Shown here piece by piece: positions 51,213 through 59,327 of a stretch of DNA of 59,358 nt (position 1 is its first letter; every line of letters begins with the position of its first letter). Location: the NCBI GenBank assembly GCA_036310005.1, contig JAXJSP010000042.1:1-59358 (forward strand). The letters run 5' to 3'. Position numbers and translations under genes: made by a program. This DNA comes from JAXJSP01 sp036310005. Its GTDB lineage: Bacteria; Bacillota; Clostridia; Oscillospirales; Acutalibacteraceae. A model generated the notes under the pieces. That model did no database searches and had not been told where the DNA came from. It worked only from the letters and a program-made list of their open reading frames with translations.

Positions 51213-51971
51213 ATGAGTACGAGCTTTTTGTCTAATAATTTTTACTTTTACAAAATACGGTTTGAGAGGTATCATTATACCGATAACCGAAAGGGCGCGC
51301 CTATGAACTATATCGCCTATATGCTTAAAGGAAGGGCTGAAATCGTATCAAAGCACACCGCCATAAAAATAAACGAGGGGGATGTGTTTTTTATACCCGT
51401 AAATCTTCCCTATGAATCCTATTGGTACGGTGATGAGAAAATTGAATTTCTATCCTACGGTTTTTCAAATATCGAGGCTAAGGAAAAGCTGAATTTCAAT
51501 TTGCAGGTTATAAACTGTGACAGCGAGCTTAAAAATCAGATTTTAAATATACCTGCCGAAGGCAATTCCTTAAGCTGTGAAACCCTCAGCCTTTTTTACG
51601 GTGCTCTGTCAAAAATCATCCCTTATTTAAAGCAAAATCAGCCCGTATCAAGAAAAGATGAAATCATTAACCAAGCCAAAAGGTATATATCCGCCGACAC
51701 CGACTGCTCGGTTGCCGAAATTGCAAGAAAATGTAATATCAGCGAGCCGTATTTGTATTTATTGTTTAGAGAAAACGTCGGTTGTACCCCTAACGATTAC
51801 AGGCTTAAAGCCAAATGCAAAAAGGGTATAGAATACCTTTTGACCACCGATAAAACCGTCGAGGAAATAAGCGCCTTAATAGGGCTCAGCTCCGCCTCTC
51901 ATTTCAGGAGGATATTAAAATCCCAAATGGGACTTACACCCAAAGAAGTGCGCAAAAGGAGCAATTTCTAA
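51213..51971 (+). CDS. AraC-family regulator 1 of cluster B
   Basis: A 252-residue regulator with a cupin-like sensor (YIAYMLKGRAEIV, GDVFFIPVNLPYESYWYG) resembling the cluster A regulator, and a C-terminal AraC DNA-binding domain (ISEPYLYLLFRENVGCTP, GLSSASHFRRILKSQMGLTP). A GTG at 51204 is in frame but overlaps the AAGGG site; ATG 51213 is preferred. It lies between the two cluster B operons and ends 5 bp from the convergent SDR2 stop. Confidence 0.87.
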   Translation: MSTSFLSNNFYFYKIRFERYHYTDNRKGAPMNYIAYMLKGRAEIVSKHTAIKINEGDVFFIPVNLPYESYWYGDEKIEFLSYGFSNIEAKEKLNFNLQVINCDSELKNQILNIPAEGNSLSCETLSLFYGALSKIIPYLKQNQPVSRKDEIINQAKRYISADTDCSVAEIARKCNISEPYLYLLFRENVGCTPNDYRLKAKCKKGIEYLLTTDKTVEEISALIGLSSASHFRRILKSQMGLTPKEVRKRSNF

Positions 51972-51976
51972 GGTTT

Positions 51977-52708
51977 TTATATCTTTTTTCTGCCACCGTC
52001 TATTTGTATGTTTTGACCTACGATATAGCTTGCGTTATCGCTTGCAAGGAAGCATATAAGGTCGGCGTTTTCGTTGCATGTTCCCTGTCTTCCGAGATAA
52101 GAAAGCTCGTTAGGCGAGGCTGAATCCATCTCGGGACTTACGGTACCGGGGGACACGCAGTTTACATATATACCTTTGTCTATTACCTCTTTGGCAAGTG
52201 CCTTTGTAAGGGAAATCACCGCCCCCTTAGTTGCGGAGTAATGCGCCATATTCGCATTGCCGTAAACCCCCGCTACAGAGGAAACGTTTACTATTTTTCC
52301 GTACCCTTTTTCAATCATTTTAGGCAGCACAGCCTTAATAAAATTAACCGTTCCGAAAACATTTATATCAAAATACCTGCGCCATTCTTCGATAGGTGTA
52401 TCCAAAACGGTGGACCAGCATCTCCAGATAGCGGCGTTATTTATAAGAATGTCAACACCGCCGAAGGCTTCTTCCGCCTTTTTAACCGCATCGTCAATCT
52501 CGGCTTTGTTGCCTATATCGCATTTTACGGCAATAACATCCTTGGTGTATTCAAGGGATTCTTTTTTGACGCTTTCCATCTTTTCGGTATCCACATCAAC
52601 AAGCACAACCTTAGCGCCAAACTTTGCAAACATAATTGCTACCGCTTTGCCGATTCCCGCCCCTGCGCCTGTAATAAGGGCTGTTTTTCCCGTGAAATCA
52701 AACTTCAT
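51977..52708 (-). CDS. Cluster B SDR oxidoreductase 2
   Basis: A 243-residue short-chain dehydrogenase matching 26151-26897. TGAGAGIG, NNAAIWR, NVSSVAG with the serine, and YSATK are present, plus the shared YGNANMAHYSATKGAV and SPGTVSPE. It is the third gene of the first cluster B operon, 21 bp after the AroD-like gene, behind GAGGAGG. Confidence 0.88.
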   Translation of the reverse strand: MKFDFTGKTALITGAGAGIGKAVAIMFAKFGAKVVLVDVDTEKMESVKKESLEYTKDVIAVKCDIGNKAEIDDAVKKAEEAFGGVDILINNAAIWRCWSTVLDTPIEEWRRYFDINVFGTVNFIKAVLPKMIEKGYGKIVNVSSVAGVYGNANMAHYSATKGAVISLTKALAKEVIDKGIYVNCVSPGTVSPEMDSASPNELSYLGRQGTCNENADLICFLASDNASYIVGQNIQIDGGRKKI

Positions 52709-52729
52709 AATACCGCCTCCTCTTAAATG

Positions 52730-53491
52730 TTATTTGTTTAATAAATACCTTATAAGCTTTACATCGCTTAAAAGGGGTTGAACGGGAGTTGCAAAGGAAT
52801 CGTACTCGTAAACGCAAAGGTACATACAAGAGCCGATTTCTCCGCCTATTCGCCTGAGTATTTTACATTCGCCGCCCGAAAGAAAAAGGAACGGAATATC
52901 TAATTTTTCCTTTAGCATATTGATAATTCTCAGGTTTTCAATCTCCTGCTCCATGTTATCCGCTCCGACGACTATTTTTGATATATCCGCGCCGCGTCTT
53001 TGATGCTCGAGCGCAATTTCAAGCACCCTTTCGGCAGGTGTGTGTTTCATAACATGCGAGGACATAAGCACCCTTGCGCCCTTTTCGTGAATTCTGTTTA
53101 TAAGCTCTTTTTGCTTATTTATCGCATTTTCGTCTACCGCTACTTCATCGGGCTGCTTATTAAAATAGTCCCCCATAACATCGCACAATTGCGCACCGCA
53201 TTCCGCAAGCTCCACAAGCTCGTCGCCAAGCTCCTCGTCACTTTTTCCGTCGTTTTGTACGCTTCGGTAATTTGTAACATACGAGGGTCTGCCCTTAGCA
53301 TAGCTGAACAAATCACGGTAAACCTCGGGCTTTCTGTATTCGGGAAGCATTTGCTCAAACTGTATTCCGAAGGCTTCCGCCCCCGAAGGGATAGCCTTAT
53401 CCATAAGCTCCTTAATTCTGGTAGGATTATCCGCCTGAACCATAACCGTAAGGGTAGATTTATCATTGTTAAAAAAACTTTGTTTATTCAT
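52730..53491 (-). CDS. AroD-like lyase, cluster B
   Basis: A 253-residue paralogue of 23340-24116. Schiff-base Lys172 (GADISKIV), His146 (LMSSHVMKH), Arg75/76 region (VTNYR), Arg213/Arg214 (ILRRIG) and Gln238 (TPVQP) are kept. As in cluster A, the AroD pair Glu/Arg reads Gly and Gln (FGIQF). The shared change indicates a common substrate distinct from dehydroquinate. The start overlaps the SDR1 stop by one base (TGATG). Confidence 0.75.
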   Translation of the reverse strand: MNKQSFFNNDKSTLTVMVQADNPTRIKELMDKAIPSGAEAFGIQFEQMLPEYRKPEVYRDLFSYAKGRPSYVTNYRSVQNDGKSDEELGDELVELAECGAQLCDVMGDYFNKQPDEVAVDENAINKQKELINRIHEKGARVLMSSHVMKHTPAERVLEIALEHQRRGADISKIVVGADNMEQEIENLRIINMLKEKLDIPFLFLSGGECKILRRIGGEIGSCMYLCVYEYDSFATPVQPLLSDVKLIRYLLNK

Positions 53492-54249
53492 CAGCAGCTC
53501 CTACCTGCGGCATTTCTGCCACCGTCTATCATAATATTTTCACCGTTGATAAACTGACCTTTATCCGAAGCAATAAACAAAATCAAGTCTATGATTTCCT
53601 GCGGATCGGCGGCTCTGCCCAAAAGGGTACCCATATTTGCCATAGCAGCCCTCGTCAGCACGGGTCCCGGTGACACGCAAACACAGCGTACACCACAATC
53701 CGAACCGTACTGGGCAATGGACTTTGTTAGGCCGTACATAAGCCCTGCCTTTGCGGTGGGATAATCCATTCCGCCGGCACTGCCCTCAGCACCGGTAATT
53801 GAACCGATATTTATTATCAGTCCGCTTTTTTGTTTGCGCATTTGCTTTAAAACTGCGTGTGCAAAGTAAAACGGACCCTTTAAATTCACATCTATACCCC
53901 AATCAAATACATCGATCGGCACATCTGTAAAATCTGCTTCCCAACCCACATTCAGCATTCTTCTTGCCGTTCCGCCGGCGAAGTTGCACATAATGTCAAT
54001 GCTTCCGAAGGTTTTCACCGCTTCGTCCCTTGCGTTGCACACCTGAGCATAATCACGCACATCACAAATAACACCGATCGCCCTGCCGCCGTTTTTCGAG
54101 TTAATTTCTGCGACCTTCTCGTTAAGTACCTCTTGGTTAACGTCGCACATAACGACGTTTCCCCCAAGCTCTGCCCAGTTTTGGGCGAACAAAAGTCCCA
54201 TACCGGACGCCGCACCTGTTGATATTGCTGTTTTTCCTTTAAATTCCAT
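53491..54249 (-). CDS. Cluster B SDR oxidoreductase 1
   Basis: A 252-residue short-chain dehydrogenase, clear counterpart of 22576-23334: TGAASGMGLLF, NFAGG, NIGSITGAEG and YPTAK, with the same CNARDEAV and PGPVLTRAAM stretches. It is the first gene of its operon, behind AAGGAG and a promoter with repeated AATGCGT boxes. Confidence 0.9.
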   Translation of the reverse strand: MEFKGKTAISTGAASGMGLLFAQNWAELGGNVVMCDVNQEVLNEKVAEINSKNGGRAIGVICDVRDYAQVCNARDEAVKTFGSIDIMCNFAGGTARRMLNVGWEADFTDVPIDVFDWGIDVNLKGPFYFAHAVLKQMRKQKSGLIINIGSITGAEGSAGGMDYPTAKAGLMYGLTKSIAQYGSDCGVRCVCVSPGPVLTRAAMANMGTLLGRAADPQEIIDLILFIASDKGQFINGENIMIDGGRNAAGRSC

Positions 54250-54278
54250 ATTTTAAGCTCCTTTCGGCTTTTTTCTTT

Positions 54279-54328
54279 ATTATAAGTAATGCGTTTCGTT
54301 TTAACAATGCGTAAAACGATACCGTTTT
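54279..54328 (-). promoter_or_regulatory. Control region of cluster B operon 1
   Basis: Minus-strand promoter TTGTTA (54302-54307), 17 bp, TATAAT (54279-54284). Two AATGCGT copies (54288-54294 and 54306-54312), spaced 18 bp, plus inverted arms AAAACG/CGTTTT (54313-54318 with 54323-54328) overlap or abut it; they are candidate AraC-type sites. Confidence 0.55.
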
Positions 54329-54359
54329 GATGTTTTTGATACTCTTTTTAACATTTTAA

Positions 54360-54388
54360 TTGCTTTTTTAAGACAAAGAATCTATAAT
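54360..54388 (+). promoter_or_regulatory. Sigma-A promoter of AraC regulator 2
   Basis: TTGCTT (54360-54365), 17 bp, TATAAT (54383-54388), 32 bp before the start codon. Confidence 0.65.
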
Positions 54389-54420
54389 AAAATAAACTAA
54401 GCATTTGGAGCGGATACCTT

Positions 54421-55179
54421 ATGAATAGGCTTAATAAAATCACCGTTACGAATATTAAGGAGCTGTTTACCGTTTTGTCCCCCAAAGGGAGAAAGGTAAC
54501 GATAAAAATCAGGAAAAGCTACGGCCTTTCCTTTTGTGTGGAAGGGCAAATAACCTATGAAATGAACGGAAAACAGGCGGTCTCCGATCAATACCACGCG
54601 GTTATTCTTCCTAAAGGTCAAGGTTACTCTCTTCGCGGCGACAAGACCGGCAAATTCCCCGTTATAAACTTTGATTGCAAAGAGTTTTTATGTGACGAAG
54701 TAATCTCCTTGCCCATCCAAAACCCGGATACATATATAAAGGATTTTGAAAAAATGAAAGCTCTGTCCCTTTTTGAGGAAAACAGAGCTAAAATGATGAG
54801 CGTATTTTATAATATTCTCCACCGACTTTCAACCGAAGGCTCGGTGCATAACGCGATTTTGCCGGCGGTAAAGTATATCGAAGTTAACTATCAAAATCCA
54901 AGACTTTCAAACGCTGAGTTAGCCGAACAGTGCAACATAAGCGAGGTCTATTTCAGAAAGCTTTTCACCGAAGCCTATAAAACCACCCCAAAGCAGTTTG
55001 TTGTGGATGTTCGCATTAACAAGGCAAAGCAGCTTTTATCCGACGGTATTTTAAACATCGCCGCGGTATCCGAGGAATGCGGCTTTTCAAATCAATATCA
55101 TTTCTGCCGCCTTTTCAAGGAAAAAACAGGCTTTACTCCAACCGAGTATATGAAACGAAACCGTATTTATAAAATTTGA
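54421..55179 (+). CDS. AraC-family regulator 2 of cluster B
   Basis: A 252-residue regulator: N-terminal sensor (KSYGLSFCVEGQITYEMNGK, VILPKGQGYSL) and a C-terminal AraC double helix-turn-helix (LAEQCNISEVYFRKLFTEAY, CGFSNQYHFCRLFKEKTG, TPTEYMKR). It is divergent from cluster B operon 1 and likely activates it. The sensor differs from the other two cluster regulators, so it may respond to another signal. Confidence 0.88.
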   Translation: MNRLNKITVTNIKELFTVLSPKGRKVTIKIRKSYGLSFCVEGQITYEMNGKQAVSDQYHAVILPKGQGYSLRGDKTGKFPVINFDCKEFLCDEVISLPIQNPDTYIKDFEKMKALSLFEENRAKMMSVFYNILHRLSTEGSVHNAILPAVKYIEVNYQNPRLSNAELAEQCNISEVYFRKLFTEAYKTTPKQFVVDVRINKAKQLLSDGILNIAAVSEECGFSNQYHFCRLFKEKTGFTPTEYMKRNRIYKI

Positions 55180-55191
55180 AGACTGTAAATA

Positions 55192-55251
55192 GAGTATGCC
55201 AAAAAGTGTTTTAATAAGGTTGAACAACCAAAACACTAAGGAGGCATACTC
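55192..55251. repeat. Triple nested palindrome at the left end of a broken IS
   Basis: Three concentric arm pairs are exact: GAGTATGCC/GGCATACTC (55192-55200 with 55243-55251), AGTGTTTT/AAAACACT (55205-55212 with 55230-55237) and GGTTGAACAACC (55218-55229). It can form a long hairpin and lies right before the transposase remnant, as an IS end or as a block to outside transcription. Confidence 0.75.
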
Positions 55252-55325
55252 TTGTAAAAAACAGTATAACACAGATAACGGAAAAATCCATCAAAAATAT
55301 CGTAGAAATATTCAAAGAAGAAGTC

Positions 55326-55778
55326 TTGCTACAGCCGCAAAGGATATGTCTTATGCAAAGGCAAGCCGGAACTTTGAGACAGACTATAGAAAAATACCGA
55401 GAAAGAACCGGTCATTATCCTACTCGGGTTCTCGCCGATAAAATTTACCGCAACCGTGATAATTTGAATTTTTGCAAAGAACACGGCATTCGGTTATCCG
55501 TACCGGCACTCGGTAGACCGAAAAAAGATGAGCTGCCCGACTTAAAACAAAATTATATTGACGAATGTGAACGAGTGGAAGTAGAACGCCGCTTTAGACT
55601 TGCAAAACGCAAATGCAATCTCGGCAGGGTTACTGCAAAACTAACCGATACAGCCTTCCACTGTATAGCTATGTCCATAGTCGTTCTTAACCTCAGAAAG
55701 CTCATACTTTCTTTGCCTCAATTTTTGAAACAGCACTTTTTATATATCGGATTTTTTGAGTTTTCTTTTGTTCAGTAG
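55326..55778 (+). pseudogene. DDE transposase C-terminal remnant (IS5/IS4 type)
   Basis: The frame gives EKYRERTGHYPTRVLADKIY, then GIRLSVPALGRPKKDE, and VEVERRFRLAKRKCNLGRV with the DDE-type glutamate region, ending LNLRKL. This is the C-terminal third of a DDE transposase. The upstream part from about 55250 is present only in pieces in other frames, so it is dead. The last part FLKQHFLYIGFFEF is close to the usual tail. Confidence 0.75.
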
Positions 55779-55842
55779 ACATTAATTAATTTTCAAATTT
55801 TCAAAAGTCTTAATGCTTTCTTAAAAGCCATACTATCACGGA

Positions 55843-55920
55843 GCCAAGGGGACGGTGTTAGCGTGAGAGTATACTATATATGGCAAAAACAGTTTTCAAA
55901 ATCTATATATAGACTCTCAT
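55843..55920. repeat. REP-like sequence and imperfect inverted repeat
   Basis: GCCAAGGGGACGGTGTT (55843-55859) resembles the GGGGACGG-type palindromic units that accompany REP-associated tyrosine transposases in Firmicutes; such a fragment lies 110 bp on. Nearby TGAGAGTATACTATATAT (about 55864) and TATATATAGACTCTCA (about 55904) form imperfect inverted arms. The stretch 55779-55971 has no gene. Confidence 0.45.
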
Positions 55921-55971
55921 TCTGTTGTGTGCGATGTAAAATCATGCGGTGTTCTCTCGGCTCTTTTTGAT

Positions 55972-56115
55972 TTAAATATTATTCTCTACTACTTTCCGTG
56001 ACAAACCTGTCAAACGGCTAATTTGTCTAATTGATAACCCTTTTTGATAAAACTTTCCGATATAATAATTTCTTTTAATTTTATCAAACTTTTGAAAATC
56101 AGAAACCGACTTGGA
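55972..56115 (-). pseudogene. C-terminal fragment of a REP-associated/IS200-type transposase
   Basis: The minus-strand frame ends with YIGKFYQKGLSIRQISRLTG followed by LSRKVVENNI. This helix-turn-helix tail is typical of REP-associated tyrosine transposases. The catalytic Y1/HUH part is missing; the open frame continues to 56193 but that part runs antisense to another gene fragment and looks non-coding. Confidence 0.6.
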
Positions 56116-56145
56116 GACGAGGGGACTTTTTTTAACAGCCCATTT

Positions 56146-56337
56146 TTGTCGTTTGTGACCGATTTGGAACTTGATTCTAAACTTCCTGAACATAGAATTT
56201 GCAAAGCCGAAATCATAACCTCTGACGGCAAGACCTTCATTTCAGAGGAATGCGAACCACGAGGAGAAGCCAATGAGAATATTGGTTTCGATTGGCTATG
56301 CGATAAATTCCGTCGAATAACTTCACCTCATTTTTAG
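56146..56337 (+). pseudogene. Possible MmgE/PrpD-family C-terminal fragment
   Basis: The plus-strand frame yields KAEIITSDGKTFISEECEPR, then GEANENIGFDWLCDKFRRIT. The order DGK, PRG/E, N and KFRR resembles the end of MmgE/PrpD proteins (2-methylcitrate or cis-aconitate type enzymes). Only about 60 residues survive. It is unrelated to the flanking transposase pieces and could be a leftover of the original chromosome or of cargo. Confidence 0.4.
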
Positions 56338-56359
56338 TATTCTCTTATGTGGTTTTTTT

Positions 56360-56406
56360 ACACGCAAAAAAACACCCCACAAAGCCAAAAAACTTTGTGG
56401 GGTGCT
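56360..56406 (-). terminator. Terminator of the CHAP-protein unit
   Basis: AACACCCCACAAAG (56371-56384) pairs with CTTTGTGGGGTGCT (56393-56406); on the minus strand it is followed by a T run. Confidence 0.85.
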
Positions 56407-56412
56407 ATGATT

Positions 56413-58068
56413 TTAATAAGCCGGTACTCCGTAACCTAAAATACGAAAATCGTCAGAATTATATTGTAGCCTTTTACAAGCATCACCGGAATTACCTTCA
56501 ATAGTATGAACTTTACCGTTTTCAACTTTATCAACAATACCTACATGATTTGCATATCCGTCACTATCCCAATCAAAGAAGATAATATCTCCCTCTCTTG
56601 GTGTATAGGTGTTTGTTTGCCAACGGTTATGATCTTTAAACCATTCCATTCCAACATCGCAACTTGCAAATTTGGGAATGATACCCGCATCAATATAACC
56701 GCACTCATTTGCACACCAAGATACAAAACAAGCGCACCATTCTACGCGGGAACCAAAACCATACCAAGACCAGTATGGCTGACCTCCGCTATTTCCGATT
56801 TGAGTAATAGCAACATTTATAAGTTTTTTACTACCGCCTGTAATTCCATATAAAACAGAACTCCATAGATCAGCATAATCTTCGGACAAAAGTTCATTTA
56901 GAATCTCTTTTTGTTGCGAAGTAAAATTGTAGACAGTTGCCATATCTGAAGTGGACTTGTGAGTAACTGTGATATACAAATACGTTTTTGTTGCGCTTGT
57001 ATAAGTAACAGTAATATTGCCATCCGGATCAACGGTTTCAGTTGGCACGGATACAGTCTTTGAAGCAGTGGATGAGGAGATTATATTCATATCCCAAAAG
57101 ACTGTTTTTAATAGTTCTTTTTTGCTCTCATCCATACTTGCTACTTCTTGCGGATTGTCAGGATCGAAACCTGTCTTTGCGGCATAAATAGCCATAACAT
57201 CTTTCCATACCGGGTTCAAGCCAGTAATCTCAACAACATCGTGAGTATTTGAACTTTTAACCTCATCAATCTTCGCTTGATATTCTGCGTTGATTTCAGA
57301 AACTGCTGTTTGCATTGTAATACCGGTCCCCGTATCTTCACCGCTAAAGAATATTCCGAAGCAAGCAATCAATAATGCTACAAGACAAATAATTATGATA
57401 ATAACTACCGCAACCCAACCGCCAGCAGCGATTGCGGCAACAAGTGCCTTTACTCCGGCAATTATGGCTTTCACAGCGGCAACTGCCGCCTTAGCTGCGA
57501 TTTTAACTGCCGCAACAGTCGCACGTGCCGCCGCTTTTGCCGCTTGCGCAGCCGCCTTGGCAGCCTTTGCTGATGCTTTTGCCGCTTCTTTTGCAGTTTT
57601 TGCGGCGGCCTTTGAAGTTTTGATTGCAGCTTTAGAAGTCCGCTCTGCAGTCTTAACAGTTTTTTGAGTTGTCTTTACCGAGTGTTGCAAAGTTTTTGTA
57701 GTTTGCTTTGCAGTTGTCTTAACCGTCTGCGCTGATTTATCAGCAGTCTTTATGGTTTGCTTTGCACTGTCAATCGATTGTTTTGCTTGCTTAACATCCT
57801 TGTGTGTTCGATACAGCTCGCGGCCTTTTTTATATGCAGATTTCGTTGTGTTCTTGACAGCCCTCGCGGTATCCTTGGTTACATCTTCTACGGCACTACG
57901 GATATTGTTTTCGGCATATTCGGTTGGGGAGTTATGTCCGTCATCAGCCAAATTCTCCGCATTGTTTTTTGTGCGAATATAGGAGTCTTTCATCTTATCT
58001 CCAACCGTAGATGCCTTATCAAAAATCTTAATATCTTTTTTAATATTCCTTGTTTTAATGTCTGCCAT
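56413..58068 (-). CDS. Conjugative-element CHAP-domain cell-wall hydrolase
   Basis: A 551-residue protein. Residues about 60-208 are a Lys/Ala/Thr-rich repetitive helical region, then comes a membrane helix (about 209-241) and an extracellular part. The C-terminal CHAP domain (about 435-551) has the catalytic Cys in SRVEWCACFVSWCAN and His in YANHVGIVDKV. Such proteins open the cell wall for DNA transfer in Tn1549-like elements. It seems intact, but no other transfer gene survives nearby. Confidence 0.85.
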   Translation of the reverse strand: MADIKTRNIKKDIKIFDKASTVGDKMKDSYIRTKNNAENLADDGHNSPTEYAENNIRSAVEDVTKDTARAVKNTTKSAYKKGRELYRTHKDVKQAKQSIDSAKQTIKTADKSAQTVKTTAKQTTKTLQHSVKTTQKTVKTAERTSKAAIKTSKAAAKTAKEAAKASAKAAKAAAQAAKAAARATVAAVKIAAKAAVAAVKAIIAGVKALVAAIAAGGWVAVVIIIIICLVALLIACFGIFFSGEDTGTGITMQTAVSEINAEYQAKIDEVKSSNTHDVVEITGLNPVWKDVMAIYAAKTGFDPDNPQEVASMDESKKELLKTVFWDMNIISSSTASKTVSVPTETVDPDGNITVTYTSATKTYLYITVTHKSTSDMATVYNFTSQQKEILNELLSEDYADLWSSVLYGITGGSKKLINVAITQIGNSGGQPYWSWYGFGSRVEWCACFVSWCANECGYIDAGIIPKFASCDVGMEWFKDHNRWQTNTYTPREGDIIFFDWDSDGYANHVGIVDKVENGKVHTIEGNSGDACKRLQYNSDDFRILGYGVPAY

Positions 58069-58082
58069 AGAAATTGCCCCCT

Positions 58083-58493
58083 TTATCGAGAATGTTCAAC
58101 AAGAGGTGCAGATTTACTATGACCGTCAGATTTTCCTTGCAAGAAATCAAGATCCTTTTTCACAGAACTTTTGATTTTTTCGTAACGTAATTTATCTGCA
58201 AGGTCACTTGCTTTTTGGCTCATATTTGCAAAGCCTTTAGAAAGTTTCTCATATCCTTTACGGAATGAAGATAACAGTCCTTTATCACGCTTTACATATT
58301 CAGCTTCTTTAACTTCTCTGCCAAATAGCGCTCGTCCAAAATTCTTAAAGTGGGTTTTAGACTTATTAAGTTCGGAACGCATAAGTTCAATTTGTTTAGC
58401 ATCTTGCTCCAGTGACTTCGATACTCTCTGAAAAAAGGATTTGAGCTTATCCAACGTTTCGGGAATCTTCATTCCATTCACTGCCTTCTGCAA
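58083..58493 (-). CDS. Hypothetical conjugative-element protein (possible 5' truncated)
   Basis: A 136-residue basic, highly helical protein rich in Lys, Ser and Glu, lying 14 bp before the CHAP gene. I do not recognise it. The frame stays open upstream (AIQTFKEKGKEALQKAV) until a stop that falls within the truncated ParA, and the coding-like quality of that part suggests a deletion removed its original start. The ATG at 58493 has no good ribosome site. Confidence 0.5.
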   Translation of the reverse strand: MQKAVNGMKIPETLDKLKSFFQRVSKSLEQDAKQIELMRSELNKSKTHFKNFGRALFGREVKEAEYVKRDKGLLSSFRKGYEKLSKGFANMSQKASDLADKLRYEKIKSSVKKDLDFLQGKSDGHSKSAPLVEHSR

Positions 58494-58512
58494 AGCTTCT
58501 TTGCCTTTTTCT

Positions 58513-58692
58513 TTAAAGGTTTGAATAGCAGACTTTACCTAACATTTTTGTTAGATCGCCTTGTGGGTCTACATCAATTACCAATACTTTATGTCCGTTA
58601 GCAGCAAGTCCAGCTCCAAGATTAAATACGGTTGTACTTTTACCAACGCCACCTTTTTGATTAGCAATCGCAATCACTTTACATTTGCTCAC
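58513..58692 (-). pseudogene. Truncated ParA/Soj ATPase (N-terminal 59 residues)
   Basis: Starting at a GTG seven bases after AGGAGGA, the frame reads SKCKVIAIANQKGGVGKST with the deviant Walker A, then VLVIDVDPQGDLTKMLG, and stops after 59 codons. Full ParA proteins have about 260 residues. The break falls where the next frame (58083-58493) seems to begin, so an internal deletion probably joined the two genes. Confidence 0.8.
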
Positions 58693-58751
58693 CGGATGTT
58701 CCTCCTTTCTTAGTTATTTAGTCGAGTGTAAATCGACTATGTATTTTGGGC

Positions 58752-58799
58752 ATAAAAAAAGACCGAACTTTCTAAAATATGTTATAGAAAATTCGGTCT
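58752..58799 (-). terminator. Terminator upstream of parA remnant
   Basis: AGACCGAACTTTCTA (58760-58774) pairs with TAGAAAATTCGGTCT (58785-58799); on the minus strand a T run follows. It would have ended a gene now lost. Confidence 0.75.
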
Positions 58800-58915
58800 G
58801 AAGGTATGTAATATTAGGTTTTTAAGAAAAGTCGTTAGTTCAACTCTAAGAGGTTCACTAAAATCACTAAATGTTCGTATTAAATCAATTTACTAATTTT
58901 TGACCTTAAAAACAG

Positions 58916-58945
58916 CAAAAACCCTTGATTTCTCAAGGGTTTTTG
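58916..58945. terminator. Bidirectional terminator next to tRNA-Asn
   Basis: Perfect 13-bp stem CAAAAACCCTTGA/TCAAGGGTTTTTG around TTTC. It probably ends the rRNA/tRNA transcript. The stretch 58800-58915 holds no gene. Confidence 0.8.
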
Positions 58946-58949
58946 AACT

Positions 58950-58967
58950 GTTCGTCTTTTATGGACG
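58950..58967 (-). repeat. 18-bp repeat, copy 2 (inverted)
   Basis: This is the exact reverse complement of 44326-44343, located 6 bp beyond the CCA end of tRNA-Asn. Confidence 0.6.
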
Positions 58968-58973
58968 AAAAGA

Positions 58974-59049
58974 TGGCTCCCCCTGCCCGGCTCGAACGGG
59001 CGACAACACGGTTAACAGCCGTGTGCTCTACCGACTGAGCTAAGGAGGA
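58974..59049 (-). tRNA. tRNA-Asn(GUU)
   Basis: On the minus strand the cloverleaf is complete: acceptor TCCTCCT/AGGGGGA, D arm TAGCTCAGTCGGTAGAGC, anticodon loop CTGTTAA with GTT, T loop GTTCGAGC, discriminator G and encoded CCA (58974-58976). Confidence 0.95.
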
Positions 59050-59057
59050 ATATATGT

Positions 59058-59173
<116 letters not shown>

Positions 59174-59244
59174 TATACAATCGCTATAAGCGAAGTATAA
59201 ACTAATATATATGAAACACGCTCATCGCGTGGTTCATTAAAAAA

Positions 59245-59320
59245 TGGTGACCCGTAGCGGATTCGAACCGCTGTTGCCGGCGTGAGAGGCCGGAGTCTTA
59301 GGCCACTTGACCAACGGGCC
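59245..59320 (-). tRNA. tRNA-Glu(CUC)
   Basis: On the minus strand: acceptor GGCCCGT/ACGGGTC, anticodon stem CCGGC/GCCGG with loop CTCTCAC (anticodon CTC), T arm GCGGTTCGAATCCGC, and encoded CCA (59245-59247). It precedes the 5S gene by 71 bp. Confidence 0.93.
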
Positions 59321-59327
59321 ATATAAA

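Noticed and set aside
57290..57667. Plus-strand alanine-rich open frame of 125 residues
   Set aside because: It is antisense to the Lys/Ala/Thr repeat of the CHAP protein and arises from its biased codons.
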